NCBI RefSeq assembly: GCF_032452875.1
Contig: NC_083878.1
Span: 53,388,878-53,452,877 of the forward strand
Source: Bos javanicus
Taxonomy: Eukaryota; Chordata; Mammalia; Artiodactyla; Bovidae
Reading direction: 5' to 3'
Length of the DNA: 64,000 bases
Shown here piece by piece: positions 43,169 to 54,648 of the stretch. The notes under the pieces are model-generated. The model searched no databases. It was not told the DNA's origin and was given only the letters and a program-made list of their open reading frames with translations. The translations under genes were made by a program, and so were the position numbers. The stretch's first letter is position 1; each line of letters opens with the position of its first letter.

Positions 43169-44671
43169 TTCTTCATAATTGTAAATGGTGAAAATTTTAT
43201 TAGAAAAAAAATTATTTCTAAGTAAAAAAGTAACATTTTAATAGCCTTTTATGAAAATAGAAGGTTTTTTGGTTTAATAATAGTTTGGTTTATAGTAAGG
43301 CCCACCTGTTTCTATCATATAAAAAATAAATGCCATACTCTCAGGGCTGTGTTTTCAAGATAGATTTATGTACTGAGGCTGTCCATGAGTTTTTGTGCCA
43401 AATGAAATCTAGACACAAATAAACCTAAAATGAGAAGGAAATCTGCTGACTTTTCAGAGGTGTCCAGTCTTTCTTCCAGAGTCCCCCAGTATCCCATCCA
43501 GAGGCCAGGATCAGGACATGCATCCCATTTCCCCAGGGCCTTGCTCTCTTTTGTCTCTACCTTCTCAGCACCTTCTCTTGGCTCTTTTCTTCCATATCCC
43601 AGTCTTCATATCCACCAAGCTCTGCAAGAGTTTTGATTTGTTAAACCTATCAAATCATTCCCTCTCCTTTACATAGTGCCTGGCTCAGAGGTGGGTATAA
43701 CCTGATACTCGCTGGCCATAGGTAAGGAACAGAGTAGAGTGGAGAACAGCACAGTAGTTGTTCACTAGTTGTGAGAAGAGATCTCTCTATCTCTTTCTAT
43801 CTCACCTATAGGTGTGATAATGTGCAGACAGATCCTGAAAGTACCACCTCGTGGGAGGCCTGCCATGAGACAAAATCCAACCAGACTACAACCTCTATTA
43901 TTTCAGTAAGCAACAAATTATCTGTGTTGTTTAAGCCATTTGGAGTCAAATCCTTTACTGATAAAGAAAATCACTTCAAGCAATATATTTCCCATTAGTA
44001 TTCCATTTTTACAAGTCCAGCAAGGTCAACAATGGTTTGGAGCTCAACTAATCTGATTATACATACATTAAGTCCTTAGTGACATGTAATAACAGATTCT
44101 CAAATACACATGCACATTTTAGTACACAATTTAGAAATTTTAGAGGTTTTTGTTCAATGAAAATTACACAAAGGAGGTAGGTCTTATAAACATGTTTTTT
44201 TTTTTAATGGACATTTTCTGAAAAATCTACATAAACACTGTCTTACAAAAATTTTCTTTGGCATCTAGATTTCAAAATAGTGAAATACATCTGTAGTTCT
44301 CTACCTCTGCTTTCTAACAACAAATGGATGTTGTATAGATTAAAAATGTACAACTTCTTTGGCTTACAAAAATTAATAAAACTACATAAAATTTGGACAA
44401 GGATGTCTGAATTAATGCAGAGACTGTGAGCTAATTTCATTAATATTTTTTTTAAACTCTGGAAACAGAATGACTACAAAAGCTTCCAAAAGAGTATATC
44501 AGACACCTAGCACCAACCCCAGTTCTTTTTAAAGGGAAACAAAAATTGAGAGAAGTTATGTTCATGGGTGAAAATAAAATAAGCTACTTACTATACACTA
44601 GTGTCCTAGGATTTTCCAGAACTAGCGTTTGCTTTTTTTGTTTGTTTATATTATAACTGTGGATTGAAAAA
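43169..44671. other. no gene recognised
   Basis: About 1.5 kb. Frames at 43430-43636 (68 codons) and 43771-43998 (75 codons) have no domain. The region 43790-43950 ends in 'ctgtgttgtttaagccattt', a phrase common at the end of MaLR LTRs, so it may be an eroded LTR. Confidence 0.4.
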
Positions 44672-45120
44672 AACATACAACCTAACAACTTAACATGAGT
44701 GAAGTTTTATCTGGTGACCTTCCTGAGGACTACAGCCCAGGAAATAGCCTCTCAACTCTGAGGAAGTGATATGAAGGGGTAAGGGAAGAGCCAGGATATA
44801 TCAGAGTTTTTGGTGCCAAAAAAAAAAAAGTAGTTGAATGTCAAAAGATTACTGCTATTCACAAAAAACAGAAATCTCAAGTTATGATTTTAGTGCTTTT
44901 GTATGTATGGGAATAAGCAAGAGTCTGGGCTCACTGAAATTATTCTTTAGATGTGCATTTTAACCATCTAAGGATAATACCCAAAGCACAGAATTCTTCC
45001 TGTTTTTCTGCATTCTGAATTACTATTGGGGTGTACTGTTGGGGGTACATGGGGCAGCTACAGTGTTCAACAGGTTAATAGAGGGAAAGGTTCATTGTTC
45101 ACTGGTTTGCTAGGCAACAT
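44672..45120 (-). mobile_element. ERV-type LTR, third copy of the 4.3 kb family
   Basis: Shares with 9484-10000 the blocks 'ggggtaagggaagagccagg', 'atgtcaaaagattactg', 'atctcaagtta..attttagtgctttt' and 'caagagtctgggctc'. More diverged than the other two; the TATA position reads gatatatc. Boundaries approximate. Confidence 0.55.
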
Positions 45121-45569
45121 TCCTTTTCCACATAACTAATTCAAACATGAAGTCATACATTTTGTCATTCCTGGATTTTCAGCAAGATAAGTGTATCTAC
45201 AAAACTTTCTTCCCCTTTGTCTAACTATACTTGAAATATCATAATTTTCCCCAAATTATATGAATATTTTTTCTTTAGGAAATGAAAATACCCTATGAAA
45301 TAGTTAGCACTTCACTTTGTTACTGGTAGTTGAAACTTAGTCCTGAGAAACTTTATCTACCAGTTCTTTCAATAAAAGCTTTAAGAAGTAATTGAGAATA
45401 AGTGAAGATAATGAATAAAATAAACACTACAACTAGAATATTTCATGTCAAACTGACTCAATCCTTCTTTGTTTCCAACATATACCCTGGTAACTATCAT
45501 ATCAAAACTTTTTATTATAGGATTTTCCCTCCTCTCCTACTATCAAAATAGCCAGTAAGAGTCTAATAT
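45121..45569. other. no gene recognised
   Basis: AT-rich; nothing identified. Confidence 0.45.
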
Positions 45570-45690
45570 GATTCTCAGTTTAAGAGAAAGGAAAAGACAA
45601 ATGACAAATTGTGCCCCTATGTTAAAGATATGCCCAAGGCCACACAGGAAGAAACACAACAGGAAATGAATAGTATTTGCCTGATTGGCA
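45570..45690 (-). repeat. MIR fragment, antisense
   Basis: 'gatatgcccaaggccacaca' is the strongly recognisable antisense MIR core. Confidence 0.7.
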
Positions 45691-45844
45691 TATAATCAAC
45701 TCCTAGATGGTGAGGTATAGACAGAACCATAAAGAAGATCATACGAGAAAGATCAGCTGTCCAGCAGTGTCCCTAGGGCCTGACTACATGGGTTCATAGC
45801 AGGGTCATCCATGTGCTGTCCTGGGATATTAGGACATAACATCT

Positions 45845-45990
45845 CTGCCTATTTCTGCACCTGAAAACAGAAAGAGCACATGGTTGTGAGGAAAACTAGG
45901 TAACACATATAAATGACATGACAGAGTACTTAGGATGCAGAAAGCATACAATACACATTAGCTATTATTATTGTTATCATTATTACTGAA
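45845..45990 (+). repeat. MIR fragment
   Basis: Sense MIR 3' half: 'gcacctgaaaacagaaagag', then 'agcatacaatacacattagc' and tattattattg. Confidence 0.6.
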
Positions 45991-46130
45991 AGATTTCAAA
46001 GTGAAAACATGAGCTGAACTGGATGTACCCTGTCTTACCCCCCTCCATGTTATGGACTGAATTTCCCTGATAAAATTTATATTTTCAAACTCAAACTTCA
46101 ACATGACTGTATTTGTAGATGGGGCCTCTA

Positions 46131-46792
46131 TGCCTGCTAATGTAGGAGACACAAGAGATGCAGGCTTGATCCCTGGGTTGTGAAGATCCCTGGAGAAGAA
46201 AATAGAAACTCACTCCAGTATTCTTGCCTGGAGAATCACATGGACAGAGGACCCTGGCGGACTAGAGTCCATGGGATCACAAAGAATTGAACATGACTGA
46301 AGCAACCATAGTCAAGGCTATGGTTTTTCCAGTGGTCATGTATGGATGTGAGAACTGGACTTTGAAGAAAGCTGAGCACTGAAGAATTGATGCTTTTGAA
46401 CTGTGGTGTTAGAGAAGACTCTTGAGAGTCCCTTGGACTGCAAGGAGATCCAACCAGTCCATTCTAAAGGAGATCAGTCCTGGGTGTTCTTTGGAAGGAA
46501 TGATGCTAAAGCTGAAACTCCAGTACTTTGGCCACCTCATGCGAAGAGTTGACTTATTGGAAAAGACTCTGATGCTGGGAGGGATTGAGGGCAGGAGGAG
46601 AAGGGGACGACAGAGGATGAGATGGTTGGATGGCATCGCCAACTCGATAGACATGAGTTTGAGTGAACTCCAGGAGTTGGTGATGGACAGGGAGGCCTGG
46701 CGTGCTGCAATTATGGGGTCGCAAAAAGTCGGACACGACTGAGTGACTGAATTGAACTGAACTAAAGCAACTTAGCACACATGCACATGGAG
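46131..46792 (+). mobile_element. Bov-tA SINE interrupted by BovB
   Basis: SINE parts 46131-46306 (head missing) and 46763-46792 (tail cttagcacacatgcac). The gap is filled by BovB 46307-46762. Confidence 0.9.
46307..46762 (+). mobile_element. BovB 3' end inserted in a SINE tail
   Basis: 5'-truncated BovB, 456 bases. Flanks tgaagcaac (46298-46306) and taaagcaac (46763-46771) are the target duplication. A 106-codon sense frame (46422-46742) is the BovB C-terminus, with the arginine-rich GRRRRGRQRMRWLDG segment typical of this end; it is interrupted upstream by TAG where others have Trp. Confidence 0.93.
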
Positions 46793-47088
46793 CTAGCTAA
46801 GATCCAGTGAGGTCACAAGGGTGGGGCCCTAATATATGAAGAGGAGGAGACTACAGAGATCTCTCTTTAAGAGCACACAGAGAAAAGGTCCTATGACGGC
46901 TCAGTAAGAAAAATGCTTTTCAGTCAGCTAGGACGAGAGAGACGTCACTAGAAAGCAACCCAGTCAGCAACTTGATCTTGGACTTCCAGGCTCCACAAGT
47001 GTGAGAAAATAAATTTCTCAATGCCATTTCTGCCATTTAAGTCTGTGTATTTTGTTATAGCAACCAAGTAGACTAAGACACTACCCAT

Positions 47089-47542
47089 TCTTTTTTTTTT
47101 TTAATTATCATTTAAATTTTTACTGGAATGTAGTTGCTTTACAATGTTGTGTTAGTTCTGCTGTACAGCAAAGTGAATCAGCTATACCAAGTGAAGGACA
47201 GGGAAGCTTGGCATGTTGTAGTCCATAGGATCATAAAGTCAGGCATGGTTTAGTGATGGAACACACACACATATCCCCTTTTTTGGATTTCCTTCCCATT
47301 TAAATCACCACAGAGCCTTGAGTAGAGTCTACTGTGCTATACAGTAGGTTCTAACTATTTGTCTATTTTATATATAGTAGTTTACATCAATCCTAGTCTC
47401 ACATGTCATTATGATATACATAAATTTTCTTCTGTTTCTGCTTTGCAAATAGGTTCATCTGTACCATTTTTCTAGATTCCACAAATATATGTTAATATAC
47501 GATATTTGTTTTTCTCTTTCAGACTTCACATGAATGGACCTT
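47089..47542 (-). mobile_element. L1 3' end with perfect target duplication
   Basis: Antisense L1: poly-T at 47091-47102 is the tail. gacactacccat at 47077-47088 and 47543-47554. It landed at the very end of the MaLR LTR. Interrupted by a BovB tail at 47191-47270. Confidence 0.93.
47191..47270 (+). mobile_element. 80-base BovB 3' end inside L1
   Basis: gtgaaggacagggaagcttg to 'gtgatggaacac' is the last ~70 bases of BovB, then (AC)n. Among the shortest BovB insertions in the window; the same text could also be read as a SINE tail, but the left part (gtgaaggacaggg) is BovB. Confidence 0.75.
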
Positions 47543-47659
47543 GACACTACCCATCATTGCCCTATCACTTCAGAGACTAGAATTTTTAACAGCTTCTTCC
47601 CACCACTGTATGAGGGAAAAGTCACTGATAAAACCCTGCTATAAGTTTTTGTCTTAGGC

Positions 47660-47850
47660 CAGGACTGGCAAACTTTTTCTGTAAAGGGCCTGGATAGTAT
47701 TTTACACTTTGCAGGACACGTGGTGACTGTTATTACAACTCAACTCTGCCATTACAATGTGAAAGCCATCACGCATGATACAAGCACTCTGAATGGGACT
47801 GTGTTCTGATAAAATTTTATTTATAGACACTGACATTTAAATTTCACATA
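47660..47850 (+). mobile_element. nonautonomous hAT-like DNA transposon
   Basis: 'ggcaaactttttctgtaaag', 'caactcaactctgcc' and 'gataaaattttatttatag' are diagnostic of a common mammalian Charlie-type element. I am not certain of the MER number. Confidence 0.75.
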
Positions 47851-48344
47851 AGTTGAATATGTCACAAAATATGCTTCATTTTTTTCAGTTATTTAAAAAT
47901 GGGAAAAAGCCACATTCTTAGCTTGCTAGTCCATGTCTTAGAGCATTGTTTAGTTATAAGTATTTACCCTGTCTTTAGTTTCTCTTGTTTTGAAATGGTT
48001 TTCCCCAGTTTTATTCACTTAAGTCAGTGCACTGTAAAGTTTTATTGGTTAGAGAAATATTTCCCAAAGACCCTGATTCCAAAATCACACCACCTTGCTC
48101 AGATCACAGGAATACATTCTGTTAGAACACTCCCTTGGCAGACCTTTTCCCAACAGGACAAATTAGGTTGGCAATCCCTGTACTCCTTCTACATGACTTT
48201 ATAACATTAAAGGGGATGATATATCCAAAGAGTTTTGAAAAACAAAAGAGCTATTTAAGTACAAATAATGCAGTAAACTGCTTTGGACATGATTTTTCAT
48301 TTTGATACTGATTTATTTAGATAGTCATATCCCTTTGATACAAT
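47851..48344. other. no gene recognised
   Basis: A 101-codon plus-strand frame at 47899-48204 starts right after the transposon. It is hydrophobic and cysteine/serine-rich without a clear domain, and there is no transcript context. Confidence 0.4.
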
Positions 48345-48470
48345 GACAAATTCTTTAAGGCCAGGCATGATGTCTCTTTATTTCTTTATATCTGAGAGAG
48401 TAGTAAAATGCCAAACAGATAGTAGACTCATCAATAACAATTTATGATGTTAAATGAAGCAATGATAAAA
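48345..48470 (+). repeat. L2 3' end fragment
   Basis: 'aattctttaaggccaggcat' and 'tgtctctttatttctttatatc' match the L2 terminal region. Confidence 0.45.
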
Positions 48471-48959
48471 TAAGTGATGATGATGATAACTGTTTTCCAC
48501 ACATAAATGTACCATTAACTAATTTTTGTTCCATTTTTACCCAAACTACTCAGTAGTTTTACTTCAAAACCAGAGGATGTCTTTGACCCCTTGTGTGGAG
48601 CTGTCATCACTTTCCATATCATTATATATATACCATATTGTCAACAAATCCAATCATTTGAAAGAACATAGCTCAAAAGTATAAAGTTTAAAAAGTATAC
48701 ATATTGTTTTTCCATTCCTTCCAATTCACCCACATCTGTTCAGTTAGAGTTATCATTACAGTTCTTTATTAGCTGTCTAACTTTTCCAGGATGTCTATCT
48801 TGAGTGTGATCTTCATTATTTTCTATGTGAATGAATACAATATTCTCCCAGCTGCTTGCCTTACTTCCTATCTTTCTACTTATTTTACTTATCAAATTCA
48901 TCCTCCGCAGTACAAATTACTTGACAAACCTTTCACCTAGGCATTTAACATTCTCTATA

Positions 48960-49310
48960 TTCATGGTTTGGCTCAGGCTCTCCCTCCCACCGGAATTTTT
49001 ACTTTATCACTTCTTCCCACATATCAAAATTCTATCTGTCCTTGAAAGTTCATCTCAAATATCAGCTTTTCACTGAAAACATTTCCAGTGCCTCTATTCC
49101 ATGTGACTACCCTCTTCCTTGCTTCTTTATGGTAGTTCGATCTTGCCTGTACCGTTTAAAATGTCCTGGGGCCTTGGGTGTGTTTTCAGTCTGTCCTTTG
49201 GGAGATTCTACATTTCAGGAAGGCATGTACTGTCTCTTCTTAATTTTCACATTCTCTGTCTCTTACATTCATTTACATAATAAATGATAATAAATGTTGT
49301 TTTCATCAAT
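48960..49310 (+). repeat. L2 LINE 3' region
   Basis: 'ccttgaaagttcatctcaaa', 'gactaccctcttccttgc', and the ending 'caggaaggcatgtactgtct'...'taataaatgttg' follow L2 order. Two 81-codon frames lie within and have no independent support. Confidence 0.65.
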
Positions 49311-50482
49311 ATGTTCTCCCAGTTCAAAGTCTTTTTTCTTAGCTGAGACATTTAGCAAGATCCTTGTGTGGGAAAAAACTGTAGTTGACTAATGGATGGA
49401 ATACTTTTGAAATAAAAAGAGGCTTCCAGCTATCAAATAACTTACACACAAGCTGTCTGGGAAATAGAAGAAAATGGAAGAGTAACCCATAAATAGGGGG
49501 TTCAAGAGTAGGCAGTGCAAAACAATGATCAGGGATTGATCTGAGAAGTCTTCTTTAAAGAGCCTAAGTCAGAGTCTCTTATATTCATTTCATCAATTAG
49601 TATAACTTGAGTCACAGTTCAGCTGGAGTCTCAATAAGAATAATTTGTAGTTAACATGTTGAAGGTAAAGAATTTGCTGTTAATGGAGTTTTTAATTCAA
49701 TCTTAGAATTATTGCTTTAAATACTCTTTTATTTTCTGAACAGTGAAGATCTCATTAAATTAAGCACCCCAAGAAGTCAAACATGAACATTACAGGTGTT
49801 ACTAGTTAATGCTAATTCTTTTGGACTTCATTTGGAACATGGCCTGTTATTTATGGTACTGTCTCTCTGCTGAAGTCATTCGTCCATTATCACTTGTCAT
49901 TCTCAACATCCTACCATAGACTGGGCAGGCATTGTTGTCAGACTTAATCCAGTAGATGAAGTAGTACCACTGAAAACAAAAATGGATGTGTGTTAATTTC
50001 AGACTTTATTTAGAGAAAAGGAAAGGTGTTGAGGTTGAAAGAACATGTAGAATGGGATAATGCATTTGAATAAAGACTTCATTCTTTTTTAAAAATCTTT
50101 TATTTGTCTGGGATATACTTTTGTTTTGGCTAGACATTTTCAAAGTGTTTAACAAAATGCTGATTATAAGCCTGACTATGTGGAGCCCCATGACTGAAGA
50201 AAGAGCTAGTGTGAAGTTTCTGCTCTCCAGAGGCTGAGATGGGTGTGATTAGCTGTGACATTTTGACGGGTGTGAATGGATTTAGAAGAATAACATAAAG
50301 GACACAGATTACAATTTCAATTAGCTGTCAAATGATTATATAAACTCAAGCAATGTCAATCAATTTATCTTTCATTGTTTTAGAAGCCAAATGAGTAGAA
50401 ATACTGCACTAATTTGTTTAAAATGTAATTTACCTTAGGTTTTTCAAAAGTACATGATCCAAGATATTAACTATAGCTCTAT
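49311..50482. other. no gene recognised
   Basis: About 1.2 kb; nothing identified. Confidence 0.45.
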
Positions 50483-50490
50483 ACAGATGT

Positions 50491-50716
50491 GTATGCACAC
50501 GCTAAATTGCTTCAGTCATGTCCAACTCTTTACATCTTGGTCGACTGTTAGTCCACCAGGCTCTTCTGTCCATGGAATTCTCCAGGCAAGAATACTGGAG
50601 TGTATGGCCACGCCCTCCTCCACAGTCTCTTCCCAATCCAAGGATAGAACCTGTATCTCTTATGTCTCCTATATTGGCAGGAAGGTTCTTTATCACTACG
50701 CCACCTGGGAAGCCCT
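50491..50716 (-). mobile_element. Bov-A/Bov-tA SINE
   Basis: Antisense, head at right (complement of gggcttcccaggtggc). Short target duplication acagatgt at 50483-50490 and 50720-50727. Confidence 0.92.
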
Positions 50717-50872
50717 CACACAGATGTAGACATAGCGACTAAATGAGAAACTGATATTTTATCTGTCATATAGATATTTTTCCTGCTTCTCAAGCTTTGG
50801 AAAAGTGAACTACAGAATAAAACTGACTGACTTGATGCTAGGATGTTTTAAAAATCAGATGTTTCCTACACT

Positions 50873-51136
50873 CAGTATCAGTATCAGTATCAGTTCAGTC
50901 ACTCAGTCGTGTCTGACTCTTTGCGACCCCATGGACTACAACACGCCAGGCCTCCCTGTCCATCACCAACTCACAGGGTCTACCCAAACTCATGTCCATT
51001 GAGTTGGTGATGCCATCCAACCATCTCATCCTCTGTTGTCCCCTTCTCCTCCTGCCTTCAATCTTTCCCAGCATCAGGGTCTTTTCAAACGAGTCAGCTC
51101 TTTGCATCAGGTGGCCAAAGTATTGGAGTTTCAGCT
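50873..51136 (-). mobile_element. BovB 3' end with (AGTATC)n tail
   Basis: Antisense, 5'-truncated. The 3' tail is three to four cagtat units (50872-50893), unlike the cagat tail at 11651. Confidence 0.92.
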
Positions 51137-51144
51137 TCCCACAC

Positions 51145-51576
51145 CACAATAAATGAAACAGATAACCAAAAAGGACCTACTGTATAGCACAGGGAACTAT
51201 ACACAATATTTTTCAATAACATATAAGGGAAAGGACTTCCCAGGTGGTGTTAGTGGTAAAAAGCCCATTTGCCAATGCAGGAGACATAAGAGATGTAGGT
51301 TCCAATCCATCCCTGAGTAGGGAAGATCCCTTGGAGGAGGGCATGGAAACCAACTCCCGTATTCTTGCCTTGGAGAATCCCATGGACAGAGGAGCCTGGT
51401 GGGCCACAGTCCACAGGGTTGCAAAGAGCTGGACATGACTGAAGTGATTTAGAATGTATGCACTCAAAAAGGAAAATAATCTGAAAAAATATATATGTAT
51501 ATACATAACTGAATCACTTTGCTATATAAGTGAAACTAACTTAACATTGTATATCAACTATATTGCTAAAAAATCT
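51145..51576 (+). mobile_element. L1 3' end, split by a SINE
   Basis: 'cctactgtatagcacaggga' to 'caataacatataaggg', resuming 'taactgaatcactttgc' and ending 'catcaactatattgc'. Interrupted by the SINE 51233-51464. Confidence 0.83.
51233..51464 (+). mobile_element. Bov-tA SINE in L1
   Basis: Sense copy starting ggacttcccaggtgg; flanks aagggaaa and aaaggaaaa. Confidence 0.92.
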
Positions 51577-52532
51577 TAGATTTCTCTACCACCTAAAAGT
51601 CTGACTTTGATTACATGCAACGGAATAAGAATGTTGCCTGACAACTCCAGTACTGAAGGTAGTGCTGACCCATTAAAAACATCTAGAAATAAACCCCAGA
51701 AGAGCTATTCTTAATTATTTACAAAACTGAAGTAGTTGGAAAACATTGAATTATTTGTTGAATCTTCCTGGGCCTCTGGAAATTTCTCAGGCTGTGTTTT
51801 TGTACCTTGCTTTGGTCTGTGTGTTTGCCTTACCATTCTCCTTAATTTCAGTTCCTTGGATAAGTATTGTGGCTGCTCCCTCTAATTTGGCCAGTTCAGA
51901 GAGCTGCCAGCTGGGAGCTGGCCTGGCCTCAGAGTTTGACTGTGGTCCTCATTACTCAACAGAGCAACCCACAGAACTAGGTGACTCGGTTCTATGACAG
52001 AGTAAGACCAAATCCAAACAACCATAGCACAAATCACAAAATGACCAAATCTTCCTCTCTCAACTATAGTAGCTGTTTCTCCTTTACCAAATATGGCCTT
52101 AGTTATCCATGGTACCTCCTGTTTTCAGATACAAATTCCTGATGCACCTGATCATAGAATGACCCCTTTTTTCTAACAGCATCCCAATCAGAGAAAAGTC
52201 CTGCTTCTTTTTGCCCTCTCAAAATTAGAAATTTTATCACTGAACTCTCCTGACACCATCTCACTAAAGTAGCCATTAGTTCTGCAAGGTGACAGGGTCC
52301 TTTTTCAAAGTGATAAATAAATAGCTTTCTTTGCTCACGAGAGTGGTCTTGGTGGTCCATGGCAGGTAGTCATTGACAACTTTTCATTGAGCACTTACTA
52401 TATGAGTTCTATAATCATAGTGCTCTGGTAAAAAAAACATGAAGGTGTCCTTGTTTGTATGCTATAAAAATGCATACAGCATTTTAGAAAATAGAATATT
52501 CTCCATGATCCCTCTATGTTAAACAGTATATC
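51577..52532. other. unassigned; 85-codon minus-strand frame at 52103-52360
   Basis: The frame is hydrophilic without low complexity, which is unusual here, but no domain is recognised and no splice or promoter context is visible. Around 51880-51935 there is a small palindrome-rich gctgccagctgggagctggc. Confidence 0.35.
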
Positions 52533-52709
52533 GTTATTGTTCAGTTGCTAAGCCAAGTCCGACCCTTTGTGACCCTATCAATTATAGCACGCCAGGCTCC
52601 CCTGTTCTTCACTATCTCCCAGAGTTTGCTCAGATTCATGTCCATTGAGTCAGTGATGCTATCTAATCATCTCATCCTCTGTTGCCCTCTTATCCTTTTG
52701 CCTTCAATC
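52533..52709 (-). mobile_element. BovB 3' end, very short
   Basis: Antisense BovB terminus that ends inside 'gccttcaatc' where a shuffled repeat patch starts. Confidence 0.87.
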
Positions 52710-52797
52710 AGGCAAAAGGAGAAGGCAAAAGGAAATCCACTGTATGGATATGGCAAAAGGAAAATCACTCCTTTTGCCTTAATCACTGTATGGATTA
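52693..52797. repeat. shuffled direct and inverted short repeats
   Basis: tccttttgcctt occurs at 52693-52704 and 52769-52780; its complement ggcaaaagga occurs at 52711-52720, 52724-52733 and 52752-52761; cactgtatggat occurs at 52738-52749 and 52784-52795. The first word is BovB sequence, so the patch grew out of the BovB edge. Confidence 0.9.
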
Positions 52798-53452
52798 ACT
52801 CAGAGATCCTTTCTAAGTTTCAGGATGGCAGTGACACTATACTTATTGTTCCCACTGTGAAGTTGATCTCACAAGAGTTATAATTTCCACAGTCTCTGTG
52901 ACAGATAAAGATTCTCAGCTCAGATCACCTGCTGAGTGGGTATAGTGGATTGACCACCCCATCTGCCATGCCCTTGATTCACCACTACCATTGCCATTAA
53001 CAACAGTGGTGACGTTATTGCTGATGTGGCCATACTTTTCTGTGCTGCTCCCTCCATACAAAATTAGAGAGCAGAGAAAATATGAGTGTTGGACCATTCT
53101 GATAGGGTGGGACTCCTCTAATGGACAGCTGTGTCTTAAAGACTCCCCATTGGCCAAGCCAAAGCTTTCTTGGAACCGATCAATAGTCTGAGGCTCTTCC
53201 TACCTAATCCTTCCTTCTCATTTTTCTACTTATGGGTGTCAGATCTACTTCATGGTCTAAAGGACACCTTGCTGTCTCTCCTTTGTCTGTCACAGTGTTT
53301 AGCCAATACATCTCTCACACATCTAATTTCTTCTTGTCATCTACTTCTTGAAGGACCAGAATTCACAACCACTCAAAGAATAAGGAGAGGGGTTAAATTT
53401 TAATATTGGACCATCTACTGTTGTTCATAACACTTTAAAAAGTCAATGAAAG
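52798..53452. repeat. probable ancient LTR-like sequence
   Basis: 53080-53380 contains phrases such as 'cattggccaagccaaagctt' and 'ctgaggctcttcctacc' that read like an old mammalian LTR. I cannot name it; frames of 66-80 codons overlap on both strands. Confidence 0.3.
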
Positions 53453-53600
53453 GGGACTTTCCTGGCAGTCCATTGGGTAAAAGACCAAGCTCCCAATGCA
53501 GGGGACCTGGGCTCGATTCCTGGTCAGGGAACTAGAGTCCACATACCAAAACAAAGACCTAGTACAGCCAAATAAATACAAATAAATATTTAAAGCAGAA
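53453..53600 (+). mobile_element. CHR-like tRNA-Glu SINE
   Basis: ggggactttcctggcagtcc head, B-box-like gggctcgattcctgg, 'tcagggaactagagtcc' and an aaataaataca tail. This is the older cetartiodactyl SINE without the BovB-like tail. Weak flanking repeat tcaatgaaa / tcagtgaaa. Confidence 0.85.
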
Positions 53601-54290
53601 AATCAGTGAAAAAATGAGGCTGCTTTAATTGCCAAATAATGAAGGATGACTTTTAAGATGTCAAAGAGCAAATTTAACTAAGAGAGTGCTAATTTTTTTT
53701 TTTAATTTGTCTGAGCTGTGTCATGGTTAACTTCATTTGTGAGATATGGATTTCATTCTTTAACCCCTCCCTCATTTATTCATGGGATATGGACTTGCTA
53801 CTTCCTTCTGATATCTATATTTAAGTTGTGGATATTCATATTCCACTAGCTCTGACCAGACTTTGTTCTCTCCTGTAAAAAATCCTTGTATCTTTCAAGA
53901 TACACTTAGCTTCTTGAAGAAGCAATATCGATGCATCTGAAGGCTTAGTCTGGATTCTACTTCTCAATTAACCCACAGAATTTTGTGTTTATCACATATG
54001 ATAGTGTTTGCAGGTCCTCCTACTTTTTATCTCTCTTGGTGTCTGCAAGAATCAATGTTTTGAATCACAACAGCTCCTAGCAGAATTTCTGGTATGGCAT
54101 TGTTGATAAACATATGATTACTATTAAATTAATACACAAGTGAAAGAATGAATAACCATTGATTAATTACTGATTCACCACCAAATTTCATATTTCTGCA
54201 TGTACTCTATGTTCTTGGTTCCAAATCATGTGAATAACTGAATTTCCTCTGCTGCTTGATCACTGTATTGACTCATAATATTCAACAGTT
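53601..54290. other. no gene recognised
   Basis: Nothing identified beyond AT-rich DNA. Confidence 0.45.
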
Positions 54291-54299
54291 ATATGCTCT

Positions 54300-54639
54300 T
54301 GAGAGTCCTTTGGACTGCAAAGAGATCCAACCAGTCCATCCTAAAGATCAGTCCTGGGTGTTCATTGGAAGGACTGATGTTGAAGCTGAAACTCCAATAC
54401 TTTGGCCACTTGATGCGAAGAGCTGACTCATTGGAAAAGACCCTGATGCTTGGAAAGATTGAGGGCAGGAGGAGGAGGGGACGACAGAGGATGAGATGGT
54501 TGGATGGCATCACCAACTCAATGGACATGGGTTTGGGTAGATTCCGGGAGTTGGGGATGGACAGGGAATGTCAGCCTGGCATGCTGTGATTCATGGGGTC
54601 ACAAAGAGTCAGACATGACTGAGCGACTGAACTGAACTG
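54300..54639 (+). mobile_element. BovB 3' end, 340 bases
   Basis: 5'-truncated sense copy with target duplication atatgctct at 54291-54299 and 54640-54648. Retains a 98-codon C-terminal frame. Confidence 0.94.
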
Positions 54640-54648
54640 ATATGCTCT

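Larger units (their letters stand above)
46048..47080 (+). mobile_element. MaLR LTR (MST/MLT1-like) holding a SINE that holds a BovB
   Basis: LTR parts at 46048-46130 ('tgttatggactgaatttccc', 'gatggggcctct') and 46793-47080 ('gatcttggacttccaggctcc', 'gtagactaagaca'). The interruption is a truncated SINE carrying a BovB. Confidence 0.85.

Noticed and set aside
47899..48204. 101-codon plus-strand frame
   Set aside because: Hydrophobic and without a recognisable domain; no promoter or exon context and it starts in AT-rich DNA after a transposon.
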